Source: Pseudomonadales bacterium
Lineage (GTDB): Bacteria; Pseudomonadota; Gammaproteobacteria; Pseudomonadales; Azotimanducaceae
Direction of reading: 5' to 3'
DNA length: 13,358 nt
NCBI GenBank assembly: GCA_022448765.1
Contig: JAKUTI010000049.1
Span: forward strand, 1-13,358
A model generated the notes under the pieces. It saw only the letters and a list, made by a program, of their open reading frames with translations, searched no databases and was not told the origin of the DNA. This document shows, one piece after another, positions 6,619 through 12,715 of the stretch. The number at the start of each line of letters is the position of its first letter. Within the stretch, counting starts at the first letter, position 1. The position numbers were made by a program, and so were the translations under genes.

Positions 6619-7071
6619 ATGCCAGATCTTGTTTCCACCGATCATCCGATTAGTGATCAACAACAATCATTGTTGACCGCACTGCTCGACACACTGATTC
6701 CGGCGAGTAAAGACGGGACCATGCCGAGTGCTGCGGATGTGGAGTTCAAATACTATCTAAGCACGCAGGCGGCGGATTTTGTTGCTGACCTGACAATAAT
6801 TTTGGGGCAGCTGGACCCTGTGTTTGCCGATTTGTCGCTCAGCGAACGCTGCGAGGAACTAACCGAGTTCAGCGCTAACGAGCCACAAGCGTTTCAGAAC
6901 CTGCTGAGTCGTGTGTACGACTGCTACTACCAGGACGATCGCGTACGCCGTGAGATTGGAGTTGTGACCGGAGCCGTGTTTCCTCAAGGCAACCAGCTCA
7001 TCCCGGGCGATCTTACGCTGCTCGACCCGGTGATCGAAAACGCAACGAGGCACGGCTACCGTAAGACCTGA
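6619..7071 (+). CDS. Gluconate 2-dehydrogenase subunit 3-like small subunit
   Basis: A 150-residue acidic, largely helical protein that matches the gluconate-2-dehydrogenase subunit 3 family in size, position and sequence character: QQQSLLTALLDTLIPASKDGTMPSAADV (15-42) mirrors the family's opening helix, LADTLIPA and 'psAadv' turn, and the end has Tyr/Arg-rich DCYYQDDRVRREIG. The family's small subunit chaperones and anchors the GMC-type catalytic subunit. Most members carry a Tat signal that takes the complex across the membrane. Here the N-terminus (MPDLVSTDHPISDQ) has no twin arginine and no hydrophobic segment, so the complex is predicted to stay in the cytoplasm. No cytochrome c subunit follows, so the electron acceptor is unknown. 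Start: ATG 17 bases after the GMC stop; the ribosome-binding site is weak (AGAAACAG), which fits coupling to the upstream gene. Confidence 0.82.
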   Translation: MPDLVSTDHPISDQQQSLLTALLDTLIPASKDGTMPSAADVEFKYYLSTQAADFVADLTIILGQLDPVFADLSLSERCEELTEFSANEPQAFQNLLSRVYDCYYQDDRVRREIGVVTGAVFPQGNQLIPGDLTLLDPVIENATRHGYRKT

Positions 7072-7074
7072 CGA

Positions 7075-7311
7075 TTAATGGCCGGTGAATACCGGCGGAC
7101 GCTTTTCTAGTAACGTTTTGAACGTTTCGGTGGTCGCTTTCATCCTACCAAGGTTGTCGTGGTGTCTCGTTTCCAGCACTAGATAGTTGGCAAACTCAGA
7201 ATCATCGAATACCCACACCACCAGGCCTATGTGTTGTGTGATTTCGGTATCGAATATTTGATAGATGAAAGACAGCTCACCCGCTTCTTGCGGCTGCCTA
7301 GTTGAAGCCTA
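7075..7311 (-). pseudogene. C-terminal remnant of an enoyl-CoA hydratase/isomerase
   Basis: Downstream of dctM on the same strand, an open frame with no plausible start (it opens after a TAG at 7311-7309) ends in TFKTLLEKRPPVFTGH followed by TAA at 7077-7075. The closing EKRPPVFTG is a hallmark C-terminus of the crotonase superfamily. Before it, EITQHIGLVVWVFDDSEF (about 7245-7192) looks like the family's RIGLVNxVxPDDEL stretch, and then ANYLVLETRHHDN. The distance from GLV to the C-terminus is about 50 residues, where crotonases usually have 80-95, so an internal piece also seems lost. The N-terminal two thirds, including the CoA-binding and oxyanion-hole parts, are gone. It is best read as a dead fragment left by a deletion that brought the dctM end next to it. 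Confidence 0.68.
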
Positions 7312-8623
7312 AGAGCTGGTCTGGCAGCCAGATCGCCAGGGCCGGGAACGCTATAACCAAGCCGAGTGCAATGAACTGCAATCCGATGAACGGGATCACG
7401 CCACGGTACATGTTGCGCAGCGTAATCTCCGGCGGACTGATGCCCCTGAGGTAGAAGATTGCCGGCGCCATCGGTGGGGTCAGATAGCTAGTCTGGATCA
7501 CGATCAGGAACAGGATGCAGAACCAGATCTCGTTGAAGCCGAACTGCTTTATCAGCGGCATCACGATCGGGATAAAGATCAGGATGATCGAGACCAGCTC
7601 CAGGACGAAGCCAGCCAGGAAGGCTAAGAACAGGATCAGCAGCAAGGTCGGCCAAGCAGTCAAACCAATACCCTGCAGCGCGTCCTGTATCATTGTCATG
7701 CCGCCAGCGGACACAAAGATACCGGCGAACATGGTCCCGCCCAAGAGGATCATCAAGATCATTGCGGTGATCACGATAGTTTTGATGAAGGCTTGCGACA
7801 GCACAGCGAACGTGAAGGTCCTATAGACCAGCGTCAGGACGATCGAGCCAGCGGCACCCATGGCCGCCGCCTCTGTCGGTGTTGCCCAGCCGGCGATGAT
7901 CGTGCCCAGGACGGCGGCAATCAGGAAGACCGGCGGCAGCAGTGCCTGGACCGATATGACGATCTTCTGGAGTAACGAGAGCTCATCGTCTTCTGGCGCT
8001 AAGCGCGGCCCGTACCTCGGCTTGATCGTGCACAAGACTAGGATGTACAACATGTAGAGCCCGGCCAAGATCAGCCCCGGAAACAGCATGCCAACAAAGA
8101 GGCTGCCGACGTCGACATCGGCCACCGGTCCCAAGATCACGACGACGATGGAGGGCGGGATGATAGTGCCGAGCGAGCCACCGGCGCAGATTGTGCCTGA
8201 GATCAGGCCCTTGTCGTATGCATATTTCAGCATCACCGGGATGGCCAGCAGGCCGACCACCGACTCGGTAGCACCGATGACGCCACTGGCGGCAGCGAAA
8301 ACCACGCACATAAGCACGGTGCCGACCGCGAGGCCGCCCGGTAGCCGCCGGGTCCACATGTGGATCACCTCGAAGAGGCGCTCCGCGATGCCCGAGCGCT
8401 CCATCATCGTACCCATGAAAATGAATAGGGGTACCGCCGCCAACACCTGGCTACCGGCGGCGTCTGCCACCTTGGTGGTCAGAAGATACGCCAGTGCGTC
8501 GGGCGGATAGATCATGATGCCGAAGACGAAAGCCGTTCCCATGAGTGCAAAGCCAACCGGAAAGCCCATGAAAATTAGGAACATCAGAACCGGAAACATC
8601 CATGCCGCGAGCGGGAGACTCAT
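7298..8623 (-). CDS. dctM: TRAP transporter large permease subunit (DctM family)
   Basis: Large inner-membrane subunit of a tripartite ATP-independent periplasmic transporter; it forms the sodium-driven translocation path. The 441 residues are almost wholly hydrophobic, with about a dozen membrane segments, and carry family landmarks: FMGFPVGFALMG near the N-terminus, VPLFIFMGTMMERSGIAERLF (64-84), a GGSLGTIIPPSIVVVILG hairpin, GWATPTEAAAMGA, and the terminal SYLTPPMAPAIFYLRGI. The ATG at 8623 overlaps the dctQ stop by 4 bases (ATGA), so the two are translationally coupled. The length is normal and there is no frame damage. The partner binding protein is encoded about 2.1 kb away on the other strand. 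Substrate cannot be read from this subunit, but the DctP sequence points to small 2-oxo or 2-hydroxy carboxylates. Confidence 0.93.
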   Translation of the reverse strand: MSLPLAAWMFPVLMFLIFMGFPVGFALMGTAFVFGIMIYPPDALAYLLTTKVADAAGSQVLAAVPLFIFMGTMMERSGIAERLFEVIHMWTRRLPGGLAVGTVLMCVVFAAASGVIGATESVVGLLAIPVMLKYAYDKGLISGTICAGGSLGTIIPPSIVVVILGPVADVDVGSLFVGMLFPGLILAGLYMLYILVLCTIKPRYGPRLAPEDDELSLLQKIVISVQALLPPVFLIAAVLGTIIAGWATPTEAAAMGAAGSIVLTLVYRTFTFAVLSQAFIKTIVITAMILMILLGGTMFAGIFVSAGGMTMIQDALQGIGLTAWPTLLLILFLAFLAGFVLELVSIILIFIPIVMPLIKQFGFNEIWFCILFLIVIQTSYLTPPMAPAIFYLRGISPPEITLRNMYRGVIPFIGLQFIALGLVIAFPALAIWLPDQLLGFN

Positions 8624-9165
8624 GGCTTAGTCATCGCTGGCGTTTCGTCTGCCGCCGGCCGAGGCACGTCATGGCCCATGAGTACGAGAATGCATTTAAG
8701 GATCTCGGAGATGATTTGAAGCACCAGTAGGATAAAGCCGATGACAAAGCCGACCCGGACAGGCCAGACCACTGGGTTCCAAACTGACTGGCCTGAACGT
8801 AGGTCTTTCTCGTAGGCGTACGCCAGGAAGTCCCAGAGGCCGCCCAGAAGCAGTATCGTCCCTGGTAGCACCAGAATGGCGAAGCCGATCAGGTCGATCA
8901 TCGACTGCTTCTTCAGGCTGATGGAATCGTAGAGGAAATCGACCCGGATGTGCCGACGCAGCTGCAACGCGAACGCAAGTGCAAATATGAAACTGGTACC
9001 CATCAGCATATACGATAATTCGTAGGCCCACATGGTCGGTGCGTCGAAGAATCTTCGCGAGATCACCTCCCAGACCATGGAAACGATCAGGGGCGCGATG
9101 ATAAATCCGCCGATATGCCCGAAGACCTTGGTGAGCCACTCAATGGGCCGAATGATCGTCCACAT
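8620..9165 (-). CDS. dctQ: TRAP transporter small permease subunit (DctQ family)
   Basis: Small four-helix inner-membrane subunit that bridges DctP docking and DctM. The 181-residue chain has hydrophobic segments near residues 15-33, 47-66, 88-110 and 130-158, and the family's arginine-rich turn LQLRRHIRVDFLYD (67-80) after the second helix. The C-terminus is polar (DVPRPAADETPAMTKP). The stop overlaps the dctM start by 4 bases. The ATG at 9165 itself has no good Shine-Dalgarno site, but it overlaps by one base the stop of a 9-codon leader ORF that does have one, so reinitiation or coupling may set translation. No in-frame ATG lies upstream nearby, so the start is well supported. Confidence 0.91.
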   Translation of the reverse strand: MWTIIRPIEWLTKVFGHIGGFIIAPLIVSMVWEVISRRFFDAPTMWAYELSYMLMGTSFIFALAFALQLRRHIRVDFLYDSISLKKQSMIDLIGFAILVLPGTILLLGGLWDFLAYAYEKDLRSGQSVWNPVVWPVRVGFVIGFILLVLQIISEILKCILVLMGHDVPRPAADETPAMTKP

Positions 9166-9194
9166 CAGCCGACAGCACTCTCGTAGTTGTTCAT
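9165..9194 (-). CDS. Nine-codon leader ORF before dctQ
   Basis: ATG at 9194 is preceded by AAGGA with a 5-base A spacer (9200-9204), a good ribosome-binding site in a region where dctQ has none. The frame reads MNNYESAVG and ends with TGA, whose last A is the first base of the dctQ ATG (TGATG). This arrangement is typical of translational coupling. The peptide has no recognisable regulatory composition such as repeated codons of one amino acid. It is seen in sequence; its function is inferred. Confidence 0.45.
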   Translation of the reverse strand: MNNYESAVG

Positions 9195-9346
9195 TTTTTT
9201 CCTTGTCTCAAAAATATACTGGCGCTCTTACTTACTATTACTATGGCTAGGGGTGGATTGGAAATCGTTATCAGCGAGACTATATGCGGTGTTAGTCGTA
9301 GGGCTTTCTTAAAGAATCCACCATACTTAGCAGCGTGGTTGAAATT

Positions 9347-9358
9347 GTAATATATTAC
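9347..9358. promoter_or_regulatory. Perfect 12-bp palindrome, candidate operator
   Basis: GTAATATATTAC is a perfect inverted repeat. Its centre is 19 bases from that of the next palindrome, about two helical turns, and both share half-sites of the form GTRAT. This looks like a paired dimer-binding site for a regulator, but the protein is not identified. Confidence 0.45.
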
Positions 9359-9364
9359 GGCGAG

Positions 9365-9378
9365 ACGTGATATCACGT
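9365..9378. promoter_or_regulatory. Perfect 14-bp palindrome, candidate operator
   Basis: ACGTGATATCACGT is a perfect inverted repeat in the divergent promoter region. Its GTGATAT core also occurs in both direct repeats upstream of dctP (TTGTGATATAT), hinting that the same regulator controls all three TRAP subunits and the enzyme genes. Confidence 0.5.
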
Positions 9379-9491
9379 ATTTAGTGTGGTCATTCAGAGT
9401 TTTTTGTCGGGGTGTTGCTTAACTTTAACTAAGGTGTTAGGGAAAAGATCCGACCGCAACCACAGAGCCACAGAACAGGAGCCCCAATAAA

Positions 9492-9827
9492 ATGACGCAC
9501 TTGCCGACTTGTCTCTTAATAGTCACTGTGGAGATCGATCCGGCAGTCGAGGAGGACTGGAACCAATGGTACGACGAAGTCCATCTTCCGGAAGCACTGA
9601 CTTGTCCAGGGATACTTCGCGGGACACGCTACCTAGCGGCACGCGACGCGTCGCTGACCGATCACGGCGAGAAAACGAAGGACGGTGCCAAGGTCTATGC
9701 CGCAGTCTACGAGCTAGAGAGCGCGGAAGCCCTCGACACCAATGCGTACCGGAACATGGCCGTGCGCGGCTGGGGTCGGTTCACCGACCGGATCCGTGTC
9801 CGCTCCCAAGTTTTCCAGAGTCTGTGA
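9492..9827 (+). CDS. Small EthD-like dimeric alpha-beta barrel protein
   Basis: A 111-residue protein with the ferredoxin-like barrel pattern of the EthD/antibiotic-biosynthesis-monooxygenase group: a first strand CLLIVTVEID (7-16), the diagnostic EEDWNQWYDEVHLPEALTCP helix region (20-39) with a conserved-type W-Y-x-x-x-H, then GILRGTRYLA and a late strand KVYAAVYELES. Such proteins are small dimers found in degradation clusters, where some act as cyclases, heme-handling or helper proteins and many have no known function. The start is supported by ACAGGAG shortly before the ATG at 9492. The zinc alcohol dehydrogenase follows after 72 bases on the same strand. The actual role here is unknown. 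Confidence 0.78.
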   Translation: MTHLPTCLLIVTVEIDPAVEEDWNQWYDEVHLPEALTCPGILRGTRYLAARDASLTDHGEKTKDGAKVYAAVYELESAEALDTNAYRNMAVRGWGRFTDRIRVRSQVFQSL

Positions 9828-9850
9828 GTGATGGCGCCGCACCCGCCTTC

Positions 9851-9862
9851 TAGGCTAGCCTA
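9851..9862. promoter_or_regulatory. 12-bp palindrome before the alcohol dehydrogenase
   Basis: TAGGCTAGCCTA is a perfect inverted repeat in the 72-base gap between the EthD-like gene and the alcohol dehydrogenase. It could be an operator or a weak RNA hairpin. It is unlike the GTRATAT sites elsewhere in the window. Confidence 0.3.
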
Positions 9863-9899
9863 ACTACAAAACAAAACCTGTGATGAAGAAGAGATACCC

Positions 9900-10994
9900 A
9901 TGAAAGCTGCAGTCTTATATGAAGCCCACCAGCCGCTCGTCATAGAGGAGATCAGTGTCCGTAAGCCGGCGGCGCACGAGGTCCTATTGCGCACTGCGGT
10001 GGCCGGTCTCTGCCACTCCGACCTGCATTTTATTGAAGGGATATTTCCGCACCCTCTGCCGGTCGTACTGGGCCACGAGTCCGCTGGTATCGTCGAGCAA
10101 GTAGGCTCGGAGGTGAGCTACGTCAAGCCAGGCGACCACGTGGTAACTTGTCTCTCGGTCTTCTGTGGCACCTGCGAGAACTGTATCACCGGTCACCCCA
10201 ACCTCTGCCTCGACACCGATGTCAAGATGCCGCCCGGAAAGGCGAAGCGTCTCGAGTGGGGGAAGCCGGAGCAACTGCATACCTTCGTTAATCTCTCTTC
10301 CTTCGCCGAGCAAATGTTGGTGCACGAGAACGCGGTTGTGAAGATCCGTGAGGACATGCCGTTCGATCGAGCTGCCCTGATCAGTTGCGGCGTTATCGCA
10401 GGTTTCGGCGCTGCAGTGCGTACGGCCAAGGTGTCGGCCGGCGAGACCGTGGCGGTGATCGGCTGCGGCGGCGTCGGCATGGCGGCGATCAACGGTGCCT
10501 ATGTCGCCGGCGCGGGCCGCATAATCGCCGTCGACACCAACCCTGTGAAACTGCAGCTTGCGACCAAGATGGGTGCTACCGATCTGATCAACCCCAACGA
10601 TGGCGATCCAGTCGAGAATGTCCTGGAGATGACCGGGGGCGGTGTGCACCACGCGATCGAATGCCTGGGGCTTAAGCTCACCGCCGAACAGTCCTTCCGC
10701 ATGCTTGCGATCGGCGGCACCGCGACGATCGTCGGCATGGTGCCACTCGGCGAAAAAATCGAGCTGGACGCTCGCCATATGGCGCGTGAGCGCAGAATCC
10801 AGGGTTGTTCCATGGGTTCGAATCGTTTCCGCGTCGACATGCCCCGTCTAGTAGAGCTCTACATGCAGGGGCGGCTCCACCTCGACGACTTGATCTCCGA
10901 CCGGATCAAACTCGAGGAGATCAACGAGGGCTTCCGAAACATGAAGGAGGGCAAGGTCGTCCGCTCAGTCATCGACTTCGGTGCCCCGGCTTGA
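9900..10994 (+). CDS. Zinc-dependent alcohol dehydrogenase (medium-chain, class III-like)
   Basis: Medium-chain NAD(P)-dependent alcohol dehydrogenase, 364 aa, which interconverts an alcohol with an aldehyde or ketone in the cytosol. Catalytic zinc ligands are Cys38 (AGLCHSDLH), His59 with Glu60 (LGHES) and Cys163 (ISCGVIAGFGA). The structural zinc loop is complete: Cys89, Cys92, Cys95 and Cys103 (CGTCENCITGHPNLC). The Rossmann motif is G188-C-G-G-V-G193, and Asp212 at the end of the next strand (IIAVDTN) favours NAD over NADP. An insertion-like stretch follows the structural loop (KMPPGKAKRLEWGKPEQLHTF), as in the class III-like branch. AGAAGAGA lies before the ATG. It sits between the EthD-like gene and dctP. 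In the inferred pathway it would reduce or oxidise the carbonyl released by HACL, or an alcohol precursor; this is not shown by sequence. Confidence 0.93.
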   Translation: MKAAVLYEAHQPLVIEEISVRKPAAHEVLLRTAVAGLCHSDLHFIEGIFPHPLPVVLGHESAGIVEQVGSEVSYVKPGDHVVTCLSVFCGTCENCITGHPNLCLDTDVKMPPGKAKRLEWGKPEQLHTFVNLSSFAEQMLVHENAVVKIREDMPFDRAALISCGVIAGFGAAVRTAKVSAGETVAVIGCGGVGMAAINGAYVAGAGRIIAVDTNPVKLQLATKMGATDLINPNDGDPVENVLEMTGGGVHHAIECLGLKLTAEQSFRMLAIGGTATIVGMVPLGEKIELDARHMARERRIQGCSMGSNRFRVDMPRLVELYMQGRLHLDDLISDRIKLEEINEGFRNMKEGKVVRSVIDFGAPA

Positions 10995-11162
10995 ACGACA
11001 GCTTCGACTTCGCGCCCCGGGTTCGTCAGCCTGGTTCGCTTCGAGGGTGGCGTCGCCGCGGACTTTGCGGTTGCCTGGCGCTAGTGAGTTTCAGCACGTC
11101 GAGATCTATTTCGAGCAAATACTTGCCGATCTTGGGCTGACCGGCGAATTCTTGTCATGTCG

Positions 11163-11213
11163 ATTTGTTGTGATATATGCATCTATTTGTTGTGATATAT
11201 TTCGAATTGTTGT
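11163..11213 (+). repeat. Tandem 16-bp direct repeats upstream of dctP, candidate regulator sites
   Basis: ATTTGTTGTGATATAT occurs exactly at 11163-11178 and 11185-11200, a 22-base period. A partial third copy, TTGTTGT, lies at 11207-11213, 20 bases after the matching part of the second. The spacing is two helical turns, so bound proteins would lie on one DNA face. The last exact copy ends 46 bases before the dctP ATG. The GTGATAT core matches the palindrome at 9365-9378. Confidence 0.6.
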
Positions 11214-11246
11214 TTTTCTAGAGCAAACCAAAGGAGATAGAACTCA

Positions 11247-12311
11247 ATGAAAAGACTTATTACGACTTTGCTGGGTGCCATGGTGGCGCTTGGACTCTTT
11301 GCCGGCGCGGCTTCGGCGGAGCAAATAAAGTTGAAAATGGCCACATCCTGGGGCGGTGGGTTGGTGATGGACAAGCAAGCCAAGTACTTCGCCGAGATGG
11401 TCGAATTCCTGACCAACGACGAGATCGCGATTGAGGTTTTCCCCGGTGGCACCTTGGGCACTTGGAACACAGTTACCGAGACGGTGCGCAACGGGGTCGC
11501 AGATATGGGCCACACCTATGACGGCTACAATTGGGGCGAAAACAAGGCCGTTGCGCTGTTGTCTGGTTACGCCGGAGGCCTCAACGCCGAGCAGTTGATT
11601 CATTGGCTCTACCACGGTGGCGGTCAAGAGATGATCCAAGAGTTTCAGTTGGAGGAATTTGGCGTCATCGCGTTTCCGTGCGGTATATCACCTCGAGAAA
11701 TGGGTTTGCACAGCACCAAGCGAGTACAGACACTGGAGGACTTCAAAGGCTTGAAAGTTCGTACCTCCGGTATCTGGGCTGAGATCTCAAAAGACATGGG
11801 TGTCTCGGCGGTGATTCTGCCTGGCTCAGAAATCTATGCGGCGCTGGAGCGCGGTGTGGTCGATGCCGTTGAGTGGGCACAGCTTTCGGTCAACAAGGCG
11901 GCTGGCTTCCACAAGGTCGCCAAGTATCTGATCATGCCAGGCATCCATCAGCCTGCAGCCGTGGGTACATGCAACTTCAACGTGGATGTGTGGAACAAGT
12001 TGTCGGATCGTCAGAAGAAGATAATCGAAATCTCTGCCCGCAAGATGAGCATAGACTTCTACCACTTCGTCGGACATGAAGATGCGCCTGCTTATGAGTT
12101 TTACCTCAACTCCGGTAACGAAATCGTCGTTCTCGACGATGACGTGATCAAGCGTGCTAGGGAGCTTTCCTACGCTTGGGCTGACAGGGTAGCGGCCGAG
12201 GAAGGTGGGTGGTTCCAGAAGATTCTCGACTCCCAGCGGGCCTATGAAAAGGCTTGGGCCAACGCCTACAAGTACCGCGACTCGGTTAAGCCTGCGGCAG
12301 TGCCTGACTAG
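11247..12311 (+). CDS. dctP: TRAP transporter periplasmic substrate-binding protein (DctP family, TakP-like)
   Basis: Periplasmic receptor that delivers the substrate to DctQM. The 354-residue precursor starts with a Sec signal (MKRLITTLLGAMVALGLF AGAASA), with likely cleavage after Ala24 (ASA|EQ). The mature part begins IKLKMATSWGGG, and shows the DctP landmarks FKGLKVRTSGIWAEI with Arg172, the family's carboxylate-binding arginine, and ALERGVVDAVEW (199-210) with Glu209-Trp210. The EW pair and the following PGIHQPAAVGTCNFNVDVWNKL resemble the TakP/lactate-binding branch, whose known ligands are 2-oxo acids and calcium lactate; a 2-hydroxy or 2-oxo carboxylate is therefore inferred. AAGGAG sits 10 bases before the ATG. 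It is unlinked from dctQM (opposite strand, about 2.1 kb apart) and has its own repeat-bearing promoter region. A strong hairpin follows the stop. Confidence 0.93.
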   Translation: MKRLITTLLGAMVALGLFAGAASAEQIKLKMATSWGGGLVMDKQAKYFAEMVEFLTNDEIAIEVFPGGTLGTWNTVTETVRNGVADMGHTYDGYNWGENKAVALLSGYAGGLNAEQLIHWLYHGGGQEMIQEFQLEEFGVIAFPCGISPREMGLHSTKRVQTLEDFKGLKVRTSGIWAEISKDMGVSAVILPGSEIYAALERGVVDAVEWAQLSVNKAAGFHKVAKYLIMPGIHQPAAVGTCNFNVDVWNKLSDRQKKIIEISARKMSIDFYHFVGHEDAPAYEFYLNSGNEIVVLDDDVIKRARELSYAWADRVAAEEGGWFQKILDSQRAYEKAWANAYKYRDSVKPAAVPD

Positions 12312-12365
12312 TCACGTTCTGCGGACGGTGCGCTTTCGATCGGAGGCGCCCAAGATCGCATCCTG

Positions 12366-12405
12366 GCCCATGTCGTTCAGCATCAGCGTGCTGGACGACA
12401 TGGGC
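12366..12405 (+). terminator. Strong 17-bp stem-loop after dctP
   Basis: GCCCATGTCGTTCAGCA (12366-12382) pairs with 12389-12405 over a 6-base loop (TCAGCG); 16 Watson-Crick pairs and one G-U. It starts 54 bases after the dctP stop and is followed by ATTTGTAT, only a weak T-tract. It probably ends the dctP transcript or protects its 3' end. Because the arms are near-perfect it would form on either strand. Confidence 0.6.
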
Positions 12406-12584
12406 ATTTGTATCGACTTAGTGGACGGATTGGTGGCCGCGAGCTTCCGCCATGAAGGCATCGCCGACGGCCGTTAATAGGGGCCACCGTGACGTCGTCT
12501 TCGCTGTTCTCTTATTTCTTGCCGATACTCCCCGTCGGTTCGCAAGAACCTCAACTGTAGTCCTCAGGGTAGGCGGCTCAAATT

Positions 12585-12598
12585 GGAATCACGATTCC
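12585..12598. promoter_or_regulatory. Inverted repeat upstream of the nitroreductase gene
   Basis: GGAATC-AC-GATTCC is a 6-base inverted repeat with a 2-base centre, about 120 bases before the nitroreductase ATG. Size and symmetry fit an operator, but no second copy was seen in the window, so support is slight. Confidence 0.25.
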
Positions 12599-12715
12599 TT
12601 CCCGTGGATGCGGAACTGCACTGGAAGATTGTGCCGATCGATCGCGGTCTTGCATTGAGATGGGCACTGCCATACGGTGTCTTAGCATTTAAAATTTATC
12701 ATGAGGAACGATACG

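Larger units (their letters stand above)
9195..9491. promoter_or_regulatory. AT-rich divergent promoter region between dctQ and the EthD-like gene
   Basis: About 300 bases, markedly more AT-rich than the flanking genes and without convincing coding sequence. It must drive dctQM leftward and the EthD-like/alcohol dehydrogenase genes rightward. It holds two perfect palindromes 19 bases apart (separate entries). I see no strong -35/-10 pair on either strand. Confidence 0.55.
12312..12715. other. 404-bp intergenic region between dctP and nitroreductase
   Basis: No convincing gene. It holds the strong hairpin at 12366-12405 and the short inverted repeat at 12585-12598. Open frames crossing it have no recognisable motifs. 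The last 40 bases are AT-rich (TTTAAAATTTATC) and could include the promoter of the nitroreductase gene. Confidence 0.5.

Noticed and set aside
9984..10778. 264-codon minus-strand frame opposite the alcohol dehydrogenase
   Set aside because: It is an antisense shadow; the plus strand encodes a complete zinc alcohol dehydrogenase with all zinc and cofactor residues.
10981..11250. 89-codon plus-strand frame after the alcohol dehydrogenase (contains HVEIYFEQILADLGLTGEF)
   Set aside because: The central stretch looks protein-like, but no family is recognised, it runs into the AT-rich repeat region and overlaps the dctP start; a gene or relic could not be supported.
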